Positions 7,094-17,028 of a stretch of 64,000 nucleotides of DNA are shown one piece after another. Location: positions 1 through 64,000 of the forward strand of contig NZ_BAIV01000001.1 of NCBI RefSeq assembly GCF_000517545.1, given 5' to 3'. Within the stretch, counting starts at the first letter, position 1. Each line of letters starts with the position of its first letter. The position numbers and the translations under genes are program-made. The stretch is from Bacteroides reticulotermitis JCM 10512. Its GTDB lineage: Bacteria; Bacteroidota; Bacteroidia; Bacteroidales; Bacteroidaceae. The notes beneath the pieces were generated by a model. The model was not told the origin of the DNA. It worked only from the letters and a program-made list of their open reading frames with translations, and searched no databases.

Positions 7094-10000
7094 ATGCAGA
7101 AGCTGAAAGTATTTTTATTGCTATGGATGATTTCAGGAGCAATGAGTATATATGCCCAATATGTATTTCGTCATATCGATGTTACAAATGGGTTGTCTGA
7201 TAATCAGGTTCGTAGTTTAAGTATGACTCCAGATGGTTTACTAAGTATTCGTACTACAGCTTTGATTAATTTCTATAACGGTGCTAATTTTACCTATCTC
7301 CGTCATAATGTTCGTGATACTTATAATTGGAAATATCCAGGAGTTCATAAAGAATACTTTGATACCCAAAGCAGGCTTTGGATGATAGAAGAACATAATT
7401 TGTCCTTGTTGGATTTGAAACATAATCAATTTGTTAACAATTTGTCTGCTATTTTTCGTTCTTGGGGTATAGAAACTACGCTGAAAGATTTCTTTGTTGA
7501 TGCATCCGGTAATTATTGGTGTTTGACAGAGGCTAACTTTTTGTTTTATTATTGTATTAAAACGCAGGATTTGATACAAGTTATTGACGGAAACGATGAT
7601 TTAATACGTAAACATGGCGTTCCTTGTGAGGTACTGCAGCAAAATGATTCTTGTTGGATTGCTTTGAAAAGTGGGTATCTGCAATGCTGGGATATGAAAA
7701 AGGGATGTTTTGTTAAAGAGGATGAGTATCTAATTGGACGCATAAAGAAACAACCTAGACGATTGACGATAAAAAGTACCTCTGACAACGTGATGTGGGT
7801 ATTATATGATAGAGGAGTATCTTATTGTAATAGGAAGACGGGAGAGTGGAAAGATTTGGATATTCAACTTTCTCCTGATGATTTGTTGACTTCAATGGAC
7901 ATAGATAAAAAAGGGAGGATTTGGATTGGTTCGTCAAAATCTGGTTTACGTATTGTAGAGCCCGGAGTAGCTTCTGTAATACATTTATATGGTATTCCGT
8001 TGGTTACAGGTGAGACCATTCATAATGATATTAGTTCTATCTTGGTGGATCCTAATGATGGAGTGTGGATTGGTTTATTTAACCAAGGTGTATGTTATTA
8101 TCATGAAAGTATGCAAAAGTTTGATTTGGTAAATAAAAGATCAATAGATTTGCCGGATGAAAATATAAAATGTATGTTGGAGGATGTCGGAGGAAGTATT
8201 TTGTTGGGTACAACTAAAGGTCTATATCGCTATTTTCCACAGACAAGGACTGTAGAATTAGCATATCCTGAATTGGCTAATGAATTATGTATGAATCTTT
8301 ATCGTGACAGGCATGGACGTATTTGGCTTGGAACTTTTTTGGGAGGGGTATATTGTATTACAGGTCATACTGTACGTTCTTATAAATATAAAAACATGGA
8401 TGCTCGTTCTATGCCTAATTACAATAGTGTACGAGCTATGTTTGAAGATGAAAAAGGGCAGATGTGGATTAGTGTTTATGGAGGAATTGGGCGTTTTAAT
8501 CCTAATGATGGAAGTATTCGTTTACTATCTCAGGAACATCCGGAAATAGATGCATACAAGTTGGTTACGAGTATTTCTATTGGTGAACAACGTTCTATGG
8601 TAATGTCTTCGGGCATTGGCCTTTATTATTATTATCCGGAAACAGATCGTGTTTGGATTCCTGAAATAGACGCTCCTGATGATCCTCGTTTTAAGCATAG
8701 TAATAAAAAGTATAATTGTATTTATAGAGATAGTAGGGGAATTACTTGGTATGGTACACAAGATGGATTGAATATCTGGAATACGAAATATAAAAAATTA
8801 GATACTTTTTATATGGAAGATGGTTTACCTAATAATACGATTCAAGGTATTGTCGAAGATAATGCAGGTGATGTTTGGATTGCTACTGCAAATGGAGTTT
8901 GCCGGGTGACCATTCAAGATGAAAATTCGGCTTTTCATTACTCGTTTATGAATTTCACTTTTAATGATGGTTTGCAAGGAGGGGAGTTCTATGAACGTTC
9001 CGCTATCAAAGCTGATAATGGGACTATTTATTTGGGTGGAACTCGTGGATTAAATATCTTTGACCCTTCTAAAATAATTTATAATAAAAGTCATAATAAT
9101 ATTTATTTTTCTACTTTGAAACTCTTTAATACTACGATTAAAGAAGATGAAGCTTTTCATGGAAGATTTATTTTAAAGAAACCGATTAACCAAACAGACA
9201 GAGTCTTTTTGAGGTATGATGAAAATTTTATTACACTTGAATTTTCTGGTTTGAATTACGTCAATCCTCAGCAAACTTATTATAAATATATATTGCAAGG
9301 ATTTGATCGTGATTGGACGGAGGTGATGGCTAAAGATGGTTTGGGGCGTGTTACTTATACAGGATTGGCTCCAGGAACTTATACTTTTCGTGTTTATTCA
9401 GCTAATAATGATAAGTTATGGGGAGATCAGGCTGGCGAAATAACTTTTGTAATTTCGCCTCCTTTTTGGGCGACAATATATGCATATATAGTGTATTTCT
9501 TCTTGTTTATAGCTGCTATTCTGGGAATAATTTGGTATGTAACTAAACGTAATAAAAGGAAGTTAATACTTCAGCAAAAGGAAGAATTAGATCAAATGAA
9601 ATACCGCTTTTTTACAAATATCAGTCATGAATTTCGTACTCCTTTGACTTTAATAATAACGCCACTTGAAACTATTATAAAAAAATTGAATGATGAAGTA
9701 TTACAGAAGCAACTGGCTTCCGTGTATCATAATGCTCAAGAGTTGCTTGCTTTAGTAAATCAATTGCTCGATTTTAGAAAATTGGAGATGAAGGGTGAAG
9801 AGTTACAACTTACGCACGGTGATATGGTGGAGTTTGTTGAAGGTATTTGTCATTCTTTTGCAGAGATGTCTGCAAATAAAATGATTAACTTGAATTGGAA
9901 GACTTCTTTTGAGAATTTATACATGTACTTTGATAAAGATAAGGTACATAAGATTATAAATAATATATTATCTAATGCTTTTAAATTTACTCCGCAAGGA

Positions 10001-11122
10001 GGAAGTATATGGCTTAATTTAGATAAACGCACGGAAGATGGGGAGGAGGTATTGATGCTTTCTGTTTCTGACACGGGGATTGGTATTCCGGAGAAAGATT
10101 TGCCACATATTTTTGATCGTTTTTATCAAGTGACGGATAAACGGAAAGAAGGTAGTCTAGGTAGCGGAATAGGGCTTCATTTAATAAAAGAATATGTTGC
10201 TTTACATCATGGTCATATAAAAGTGATAAGCAAGATGGGAGAAGGCACTACATTTACCATTTTTCTTCCAATGGATTTAAGGAATGAAAAAGAGGCAGAT
10301 GTATTTACCGAGAATGAAAATGTTTTGGTTATAGATTCGCGGAAAGAAAAAATGTCTGTTTCTGATAAGCCAACTTTGCTTGTTGTAGAAGATAATAATG
10401 AATTCAGGCATTTTATGGTGGAACAATTAAGTGGGTATTTTCGGGTAATTGACGCTCCTGATGGTGAAGTTGGTGAAAAAAAGGCTTTAGATAATTCCGT
10501 TGATTTGATAATTACTGATATTATGATGCCCAAAGTTGATGGATTGGAATTATGCCGTCGTATTAAGACAAATATTCAGACTTCTCATATTCCGATAATA
10601 TTGCTTACTGCGCGTACTTCAGATGAGAGTCGAATGAGTGGCTATGAGGCTGGTGCTGATGAATACATATCAAAGCCGTTTAATTTTGATATGTTATTAT
10701 TGCGTATACGGAAATTGGTAGAACAACAGGAACGAAGGAAAGAAGAGTTTCATCGTACTATAGAAGTTAACCCCAGTGACATAACAATAACGTCTTTAGA
10801 TGAGAAATTGGTACAGAAAGCATTGGAGTGTGTTGAAAGAAATATGGATAATCCGGAATATTCGGTAGAAGATTTAAGTTCGGATGTAGGCATGCACCGT
10901 ATGAATCTTTATCGTAAACTGCAATCAATAACAGGACAGACTCCAACGGAATTTATTCGTAGTATTCGTTTAAAACGGGCTGCCCAACTTTTAGTCAAAG
11001 GGCAATTATCTGTTTCAGAAGTAGCAGATAGGGTAGGATTTAATACCCCCAAATATTTTACGAAGTATTTTAAAGAGATGTTTGGGGTGACTCCTTCACA
11101 ATATACAGATAAAGAAGAATAA
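7094..11122 (+). CDS. Hybrid two-component system regulator (HTCS)
   Basis: 1342 aa, the usual HTCS size. Order: signal peptide (1-22), a long periplasmic beta-propeller of Reg_prop-like repeats with recurring W-I-G/W-x-G turns (about 25-710), a YYY-like domain (PGTYTFRVYSAN near 770), a membrane helix (about 791-816), HisKA with FFTNISHEFRTPL (His about 845), HATPase with DTGIGIPEKDLPHIFDRF and GSGIGLHLIKEY, a receiver with ITDIMMPK (Asp about 1142), and a C-terminal AraC-type helix-turn-helix (about 1240-1340). It senses an oligosaccharide in the periplasm and activates the PUL. Stands alone between GH88 and the ECF gene; no frame lesion. Confidence 0.95.
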   Translation: MQKLKVFLLLWMISGAMSIYAQYVFRHIDVTNGLSDNQVRSLSMTPDGLLSIRTTALINFYNGANFTYLRHNVRDTYNWKYPGVHKEYFDTQSRLWMIEEHNLSLLDLKHNQFVNNLSAIFRSWGIETTLKDFFVDASGNYWCLTEANFLFYYCIKTQDLIQVIDGNDDLIRKHGVPCEVLQQNDSCWIALKSGYLQCWDMKKGCFVKEDEYLIGRIKKQPRRLTIKSTSDNVMWVLYDRGVSYCNRKTGEWKDLDIQLSPDDLLTSMDIDKKGRIWIGSSKSGLRIVEPGVASVIHLYGIPLVTGETIHNDISSILVDPNDGVWIGLFNQGVCYYHESMQKFDLVNKRSIDLPDENIKCMLEDVGGSILLGTTKGLYRYFPQTRTVELAYPELANELCMNLYRDRHGRIWLGTFLGGVYCITGHTVRSYKYKNMDARSMPNYNSVRAMFEDEKGQMWISVYGGIGRFNPNDGSIRLLSQEHPEIDAYKLVTSISIGEQRSMVMSSGIGLYYYYPETDRVWIPEIDAPDDPRFKHSNKKYNCIYRDSRGITWYGTQDGLNIWNTKYKKLDTFYMEDGLPNNTIQGIVEDNAGDVWIATANGVCRVTIQDENSAFHYSFMNFTFNDGLQGGEFYERSAIKADNGTIYLGGTRGLNIFDPSKIIYNKSHNNIYFSTLKLFNTTIKEDEAFHGRFILKKPINQTDRVFLRYDENFITLEFSGLNYVNPQQTYYKYILQGFDRDWTEVMAKDGLGRVTYTGLAPGTYTFRVYSANNDKLWGDQAGEITFVISPPFWATIYAYIVYFFLFIAAILGIIWYVTKRNKRKLILQQKEELDQMKYRFFTNISHEFRTPLTLIITPLETIIKKLNDEVLQKQLASVYHNAQELLALVNQLLDFRKLEMKGEELQLTHGDMVEFVEGICHSFAEMSANKMINLNWKTSFENLYMYFDKDKVHKIINNILSNAFKFTPQGGSIWLNLDKRTEDGEEVLMLSVSDTGIGIPEKDLPHIFDRFYQVTDKRKEGSLGSGIGLHLIKEYVALHHGHIKVISKMGEGTTFTIFLPMDLRNEKEADVFTENENVLVIDSRKEKMSVSDKPTLLVVEDNNEFRHFMVEQLSGYFRVIDAPDGEVGEKKALDNSVDLIITDIMMPKVDGLELCRRIKTNIQTSHIPIILLTARTSDESRMSGYEAGADEYISKPFNFDMLLLRIRKLVEQQERRKEEFHRTIEVNPSDITITSLDEKLVQKALECVERNMDNPEYSVEDLSSDVGMHRMNLYRKLQSITGQTPTEFIRSIRLKRAAQLLVKGQLSVSEVADRVGFNTPKYFTKYFKEMFGVTPSQYTDKEE

Positions 11123-11191
11123 AGTTGATAGGGTTATAATGTAACAAAAGAAGGACTATATCCTTTTTTGTAAAGCTGTGCTTTGTATATT

Positions 11192-11258
11192 GTTACCAAT
11201 TATCCCTATTCCTGTGACTAAACATACCAATAGCTTATCTCTTACTGCTTTATCTTTG
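11192..11258 (+). promoter_or_regulatory. Promoter and upstream element of the ECF sigma gene
   Basis: GTTAC at 11192, CCTATTCCTGTGACTAAAC at 11205-11223 and a -7 box TATCTTTG at 11251-11258. The same three parts occur before susC1 at 11947-12013 with identical spacing (13 and 46 bp). This is the best candidate in the window for a binding site of the HTCS or another dedicated activator. The promoter lies inside the longer upstream frame and so fixes the ECF start at 11286. Confidence 0.65.
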
Positions 11259-11285
11259 CGACATATTGCTAAAAGAGAAAATGCT

Positions 11286-11810
11286 ATGGATAGACAGACT
11301 AATAAAACAACGGAGAATTTTGATAAATATTATCAGATGTATTTCTTGCAAGTGACACGTTTTGTCGCAGCTCGTATTCCGCATACTTATGAAGCAGAAG
11401 ATATTGCGCAAGATGTCTTTGTCCGTATGTTGGATTATAAGGAGTTGATACGCGAAGATACGGTGAAATCTTTTCTATTTACGATAGCATTTAATTTGAT
11501 TACGGATAATCTTCGTCGTTATTATAAGAAACAAGAAATAACTTCATATATTTATGATACGGTTAGTAGTGTAACCTCGCAAACCTATAATACAGAAGAA
11601 GCTGTTTTGTATAGTGATTTGCTTTATCATATAAATCGTAAGATAGCTTCATTCCCTTTGAAACGTCGTAATGTATATATAATGAGCTTTTATAAAAATA
11701 TGTCTATTGCTGATATCGCATCAGAATTATCTGTTAGTTATAAAACGGTAGAGAATCATTTGTTGACATCTAGAAAAATGATGCGTGTCTTTCTGAAAGA
11801 TTGTGTATAG
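11286..11810 (+). CDS. ECF-type RNA polymerase sigma factor
   Basis: 174 aa from ATG 11286 (MDRQTNK). An in-frame start at 11178 is rejected because the promoter lies between the two. Region 2: YEAEDIAQDVFVRML and KSFLFTIAFNLITDNLRR (about residues 38-80). Region 4: PLKRRNVYIMSFYKNMSIADIA with SVSYKTVENHL (about 120-160). Such factors in PULs usually pair with a FecR-type anti-sigma and an STN-bearing SusC; neither is seen here. A strong terminator follows, so the gene is a separate unit. Probably drives one or both SusC/D operons; target inferred. Confidence 0.9.
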   Translation: MDRQTNKTTENFDKYYQMYFLQVTRFVAARIPHTYEAEDIAQDVFVRMLDYKELIREDTVKSFLFTIAFNLITDNLRRYYKKQEITSYIYDTVSSVTSQTYNTEEAVLYSDLLYHINRKIASFPLKRRNVYIMSFYKNMSIADIASELSVSYKTVENHLLTSRKMMRVFLKDCV

Positions 11811-11859
11811 TAATAAGACAGGAAAAGATATAATGGGTGAAAAGATTGTTTTTTGGGAA

Positions 11860-11896
11860 AAAACACTTAAAAAGTCGAACGCTTTTTAAGTGTTTT
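11860..11896 (+). terminator. Strong hairpin terminator after the ECF gene
   Basis: Arms AAAACACTTAAAAAG (11860-11874) and CTTTTTAAGTGTTTT (11882-11896) pair perfectly over 15 bp around a 7-base loop. The U-rich 3' arm fits intrinsic termination, and the A-rich 5' arm lets it work in both directions. Confidence 0.75.
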
Positions 11897-11946
11897 CCAT
11901 TGGATTTTTAGGTATTAATGCGTCCCTGGTGTGTCCTGGACGGTGT

Positions 11947-12013
11947 GTTACAAAATATACCTATTCTTGTGACTAAACGTCCCTGTGTTTATTGTAGCAT
12001 TCGTTTATATTTG
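11947..12013 (+). promoter_or_regulatory. Promoter and upstream element of susC1
   Basis: GTTAC at 11947, CCTATTCTTGTGACTAAAC at 11960-11978 (18 of 19 identical to the ECF copy) and -7 box TATATTTG at 12006-12013. Spacings match the ECF promoter exactly. The susC1 start lies 155 bp further on, leaving a long leader. Confidence 0.65.
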
Positions 12014-12168
12014 TGTCGTTTCCGCGAGAAGAGATAATACTATGGACAAGCATTAATTTACTATGATGAACAATATTTGTAAGTGATAAGCACTAAGATC
12101 CATTTTACCTCTTTGGATAACAAAAAAATAGTAACAAAATACTTTTGTTTAATTTTAATAATAACATT

Positions 12169-15100
12169 ATGAATAAAAAACGGTTTAGAATCAATCATTG
12201 CTGTAAGCATTTTGCTTTATCTGTGATGTTGCTATCCGCTTCTATGGTATATTCTCAGACGGGAATTATCAAGGGTAAGGTGGCAGATAGCAATGGTAAG
12301 CCACTTAGCGGAGTCTGTGTACAGGTTAAAGGGAAACAACAGTCTGTGCTGACAAATGAAAAAGGCGAATTTTCTATTTCAGGAGTGCTTAATGAAGAAC
12401 TTACGTTCTTTCATCCTCATTATTATTATTCAACGGCGCGTTATAATGGAAAAGAAAAGTTTACTATTCAGTTAGATGATCGATATTTTGCATTTGATGG
12501 TACAAAACTTCCAACCAATGATAGTATTTTAGTTACTGCTGCTAAGCGTCAAGTCAATATTTTGCACGGTGAACAAAGTATAGAGGATATAGTACAATCA
12601 TATTCAGAAGTGACAGGTAAACAATTGAATGTCTCTCCTTCTACTGTATTAATGGAAGGACTTGCAGGGCGTGTTGCAGGTTTGAATGTTATGACACAAG
12701 GCGGGGATCCGAATGGAGATGTGAAATACAATGTTCGTGGACGTGGGCAGAGGGTCTTGATAGATGGAATAGAACGTATGTATACTTCGATAGATCCAGA
12801 ACAAATAGAAAGTATAACAGTTTTGAAAGATGCTCTTTCTACTGTTATGTTAGGACAACGTTCATCAGATGGAGTTATCATGATTACTACAAAGAAAGGA
12901 CAAAGTGGTGCTCCACGTTTATCTTTTACAGCACAAACGGCTATTTCAACTCCTCTAAAATTACCGAATGTTTTGGATGCGGCATCATATGCAGAACTAT
13001 ACAATGAAGCAGAACGTAATGATTTGGGACAAAATTTATCAGGATATACTCCTAAATACGATGCTTTGGATATTGAAGCCTATCGCAATGGTACTAATCC
13101 TTATACTCATCCTAATGTAGATTGGTATGATCAAATTTTGAATCCTATTTCTACTCGTAGCCGGATAAATTTCAATGCTCAGGGAACAGCAAAAACAGTG
13201 CGCTATTTTGTTGATTTGGATTATTTGGCGGATAATGGCTTGTTTAAAAGGGATACAGAACGTAAATATAATAGCAATACTAAAATGGAGCGTTATATAG
13301 CCCGAGCTAATGCAGGAGTAGATTTAACTTCTTCAACTTTTTTACAGGTGAATTTAATGGGGCGTTTTCAGAAAAACAACCAAGGTGGTGCTAGCCCAAG
13401 TACTCTTTTTACAGCTTTGGCGTCAACACCTAATAATGCTTATCCTGTTTATACTCGTAAAGGAGAATATGCAGGTAATAGTAATATAAAAGAAAATAAC
13501 TTACTAGCGCAGACAGTGGCTTCAGGATACAGTTTCACAAGCTATCGTGCCATGAGTATTGATGTTTCATTGAAACAAAAATTGGATATATTGACTCCAG
13601 GTTTATGGGTGAATGTTCTTGGATCCTATAATTCTTTAGGAAGTTATACCACTGATCGAACAAAATCTTTGATGGCATTCGATTATCAAACAGGAGTCCA
13701 ATACGGTAGTATTACTAATCAGAAAGAGGAAGGTGATGCGAAAGACAGCTATCATGTTGTTTATTTAAAAGCTGCTGTCGGATATGATCGTAGTTTTGGA
13801 CAGCATAATCTAAATGCCCTGGCTCTGGCTAGTTCTCAATCAACCTCTCGTATTTATTTTCAAAGAAGAAATGTATATGATGGTCGTTTGCCGGAACGGT
13901 ATGCAGATTATGTCGGACGTGTGTCATATAATTATGATCAACGTTATTATGCTGAAATAGCAGGTGGCTATTCTGGATATAATTGGGTAGCTAAAGATCA
14001 GCGTTATATGCCCGTTTATGCATTTGGATTGGCATATAATATGGCGAATGAGTCGTTCATCTCAAATAATCTGTCTTGGTTAAGTCAGTTGAAATTGCGT
14101 GCCACTTATGGACGAACAGCACAAATAAATGATCAGACAGGTTATTTCTCTTATATTCAGAAATATATTGCTAATCAGAATGATATGTATAGTTGGGGGC
14201 AAAATGGAAGTCGTGAACAAGGAGGAAAAGAAGATGGTATTGCTAATCCTTTCATACATGCAGAAAAAGCAGATAAATTTAATCTTGGGTTAGATTTGGG
14301 ATTCTGGGATAATACTCTGACTATAACGGCTGAATATTTTAAGAATAAATATTTTGACCTCATTGGAACTCGTGGAGGAAGTTCTGGTCTTTTAGGTGGA
14401 AGTTTCCCTAAAGAAAATCTGAATAAAACAAATTATTATGGCTTTGATTTTTCTGCATTGTATCAGAATCATATTAACAGCTTTAACTATTTCGTTAACG
14501 CAAATCTTTCTTTAGTACAGACTAAATCGGTTTATATTGATGAATTGCCGCAAGAGTATGCTTGGTTATCCCAAACCGGTAGAACACAGAAAGAATTAGG
14601 GGAAAAAGGGTTGACAGCTATAGGATTTTTCCAAAATTATGATGAGATAAATGATCCGAATGTGGCAGTTTATGGTAATCGTTCTGAAGTTCGTCCGGGG
14701 GATATCCGTTATAAAGATTTGAATAATGATGGAGTGATAAATGCTTTGGATGAGAGTTATATAGGGAGTACGAAACCTGATATCTATTATGGCTTGACGG
14801 CTGGATTCAGTTGGAAAGGATTGGATGCAAGTTTTTTGCTTCAAGGAGTTGCAAATCGTGTCACTCGGATGTATGGCGGATTTGAACAGCCATTTCAAAA
14901 TAATGGTCAAGGCAATGCTTTTGTGCATAATCTTGATCGTTGGACGGAAGATAATCCAAATGCTAAATTACCTCGTGTTTCATTGAATAACACTAATAAT
15001 TATCGTGCTTCTACTTTTTGGTTGAAGAACTCTAGTTATTTACGTTTAAAGAATGTGGAAATTGGCTATACATTGCCAACAGTATTGACTCGTCATATTG

Positions 15101-15252
15101 GTATTCCGTCTGTACGTTTCTTTGTGAATGGATTGAATCTGTTGACATTTACTCCATTAAATGATTGGCGGGACGATATGGATCCGGAGGCTTATGGTAG
15201 TACGTATCCAACTTTGAGAACTGTGAATTTCGGTGTTAGCATCAAACTTTAA
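12169..15252 (+). CDS. SusC-like TonB-dependent transporter, first pair
   Basis: 1027 aa from MNKKRFRIN at 12169; the longer frame from 12145 adds MFNFNNNI before the basic signal start and is less likely. Signal peptide to about residue 30, then a carboxypeptidase-D-regulatory-like domain (GIIKGKVADSNGKPLSGV, 33-110), a plug domain (GLAGRVAGLNVMTQGG, then GVIMITTKKG) and a 22-strand outer-membrane barrel ending in the aromatic-rich NFGVSIKL. It imports oligosaccharides with its SusD lid. No STN signalling domain, so it is not a classical partner of the ECF factor. Frame intact, unlike the second susC. Confidence 0.93.
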   Translation: MNKKRFRINHCCKHFALSVMLLSASMVYSQTGIIKGKVADSNGKPLSGVCVQVKGKQQSVLTNEKGEFSISGVLNEELTFFHPHYYYSTARYNGKEKFTIQLDDRYFAFDGTKLPTNDSILVTAAKRQVNILHGEQSIEDIVQSYSEVTGKQLNVSPSTVLMEGLAGRVAGLNVMTQGGDPNGDVKYNVRGRGQRVLIDGIERMYTSIDPEQIESITVLKDALSTVMLGQRSSDGVIMITTKKGQSGAPRLSFTAQTAISTPLKLPNVLDAASYAELYNEAERNDLGQNLSGYTPKYDALDIEAYRNGTNPYTHPNVDWYDQILNPISTRSRINFNAQGTAKTVRYFVDLDYLADNGLFKRDTERKYNSNTKMERYIARANAGVDLTSSTFLQVNLMGRFQKNNQGGASPSTLFTALASTPNNAYPVYTRKGEYAGNSNIKENNLLAQTVASGYSFTSYRAMSIDVSLKQKLDILTPGLWVNVLGSYNSLGSYTTDRTKSLMAFDYQTGVQYGSITNQKEEGDAKDSYHVVYLKAAVGYDRSFGQHNLNALALASSQSTSRIYFQRRNVYDGRLPERYADYVGRVSYNYDQRYYAEIAGGYSGYNWVAKDQRYMPVYAFGLAYNMANESFISNNLSWLSQLKLRATYGRTAQINDQTGYFSYIQKYIANQNDMYSWGQNGSREQGGKEDGIANPFIHAEKADKFNLGLDLGFWDNTLTITAEYFKNKYFDLIGTRGGSSGLLGGSFPKENLNKTNYYGFDFSALYQNHINSFNYFVNANLSLVQTKSVYIDELPQEYAWLSQTGRTQKELGEKGLTAIGFFQNYDEINDPNVAVYGNRSEVRPGDIRYKDLNNDGVINALDESYIGSTKPDIYYGLTAGFSWKGLDASFLLQGVANRVTRMYGGFEQPFQNNGQGNAFVHNLDRWTEDNPNAKLPRVSLNNTNNYRASTFWLKNSSYLRLKNVEIGYTLPTVLTRHIGIPSVRFFVNGLNLLTFTPLNDWRDDMDPEAYGSTYPTLRTVNFGVSIKL

Positions 15253-15265
15253 AATCTTATATATT

Positions 15266-17010
15266 ATGAGACATTTAATCAAATATTTATTCATGTTTGC
15301 AGGTTTGTCATTGTTATCTTCCTGTATGGATATCGGTTTGGAAGATGAACCGAGGGAGATTGCAGACTTAGACAATATCTTTGACCCTACAGATCCTGAA
15401 GGTGCTAATGCTCAACTTTGGGTCACTGGTATTTATGGTTGTTTGCAGGATCGTTTTCCCAGTGGAGATCCTAAGTTGTTGCTTGAAGTTGTTTCTGATG
15501 ATGCGGTACCTTCTGCTATTGGTGTCGGACAGTGGCAAATTATAAGAAATGGTTATTCTCCGGTTGATACATATGATGATTGTTTTAATGCTGCCTATGA
15601 AGGAATTCGAAAAGCAAATATTTTTATTAATAATTATCAACGGGTAAATTGGAGAGATAAAGAGCTGATGACTTGGTTAGTAGGGGAGTCTAGGTTTTTG
15701 CGTGTCTTTTTTTATTGGACTCTTCTCCAACGCTATGGAGGAGTTCCTTTGATAGGGGATCAAGTATTTACTTTGAATGATAATCTCCAGTTGCCTAGAA
15801 ATACGTTTGATGAATGTGTGAAATACATGGTAGATGAATTAGACGATATTAAGGATATGGTTCGTACAGAACTTCCTGTTTCTCAAAAGACAGGGACGTC
15901 CGATCCCTTCTTTGGGCGTGTTCGTACGGGAGCTGTATTGGCTTTGAAAGCGAAGATTTTATTATTGGCGGCCAGCCATTGCATAATCCTTCTAATGATT
16001 TGTCTAAATGGGGAAATGCGGCTGAAGCAGCGAAAGCTGTAATTGATTTGAAGGCTTATCAATTAGATAACCAGGGAAATCCAATTGGAGGAGGAGAGTC
16101 TGCTTTTCAATTAGAACCAGATCGACAAACATTGGTAGCAATTAACCATCGTTCAAATAAAGAAGTGATCTTTAGTCGGAATACAGGGAGTGATCATAAT
16201 CGTTTTGCAAGTTATTGGTATCCGGTTGGTTTTTTTGCAGATAAAACCCAGGCAGAAGGAAGGATTAGTCCTACACAGGAATTGGTGGATGCTTTTGAAA
16301 TGAAAAGTACAGGAGAACCTTTTGATTGGAATAACCCCGTTCATCGTGCTAATCCCTATAATGATCGTGATCCTCGTTTGGAACAAACTGTTTTTTATAA
16401 CGGAATGAAATGGCGTAGTGAAACGGTAGACACTTATGAAGGTGGAAAGGATATCACGATGGAAAACAATGGGATTAAAACGGTAACAGGGTACTATATG
16501 AGGAAATTTTTGCCAAATGATCAAGGGCAGAAAGGAAGCGCCTTTCCTAGTTGTAACCCGGTTTGGAATTATATCCGTTTAGCTGATGTTTACTTGATGT
16601 ATGCTGAAGCAATAAATGAAGCTCAGGATAGTAAGACGAATCGTGATTTGGCAAAAACTTATGTGGATCTTGTACGCAAGCGGGTAAGTATGCCTGTATT
16701 AAAAGATGATCTCAATCAGGCGCAGATGCGTGAAGCTATACAACACGAACGACGCGTAGAGTTAGCTTTTGAAGAACAACGTTATTTTGATATTCGGCGT
16801 TGGAAAATAGCTCATAAAGTTTATGGAAGTACGGACCAAAGTGTGAAGTTGCATGGGGTTACTATTACCCGCGATGCAGGTTCGAATTTTGTATATACTT
16901 TAAAAGTGGTGGCTACCCCATACTTTGATAATAATTCGATGAATCTATATCCGTTTAAAAGGGATGAAATTCTGACTAATGGTAATTTGGAACAGAACCC
17001 AGGATATTAA
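15266..17010 (+). pseudogene. SusD-like surface lipoprotein, first pair, frameshifted
   Basis: About 581 aa when joined. Signal with lipobox LLSSC at the N-terminus. SusD/RagB helices are seen (EGIRKANIFINNY, RFLRVFFYWTLLQRYGGVPL, RTGAVLALKAKILLL), and the C-terminal part has IRLADVYLMYAEAINEA and HERRVELAFEEQRYFDIRRWK. The frame breaks near 15976, inside the LLLAAS-PLHNPSND segment, by loss of one base. Starts 13 bp after susC1, so coupled. It caps the SusC channel and binds glycan at the surface. A true pseudogene would make the intact susC1 nearly useless, which favours sequencing error. Confidence 0.88.
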
Positions 17011-17028
17011 TGCCTAAAGATATAAAAT

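Noticed and set aside
11178..11285. Upstream start for the ECF sigma factor
   Set aside because: The extra 36 residues are not sigma-like, and a promoter box and the shared element lie inside them.
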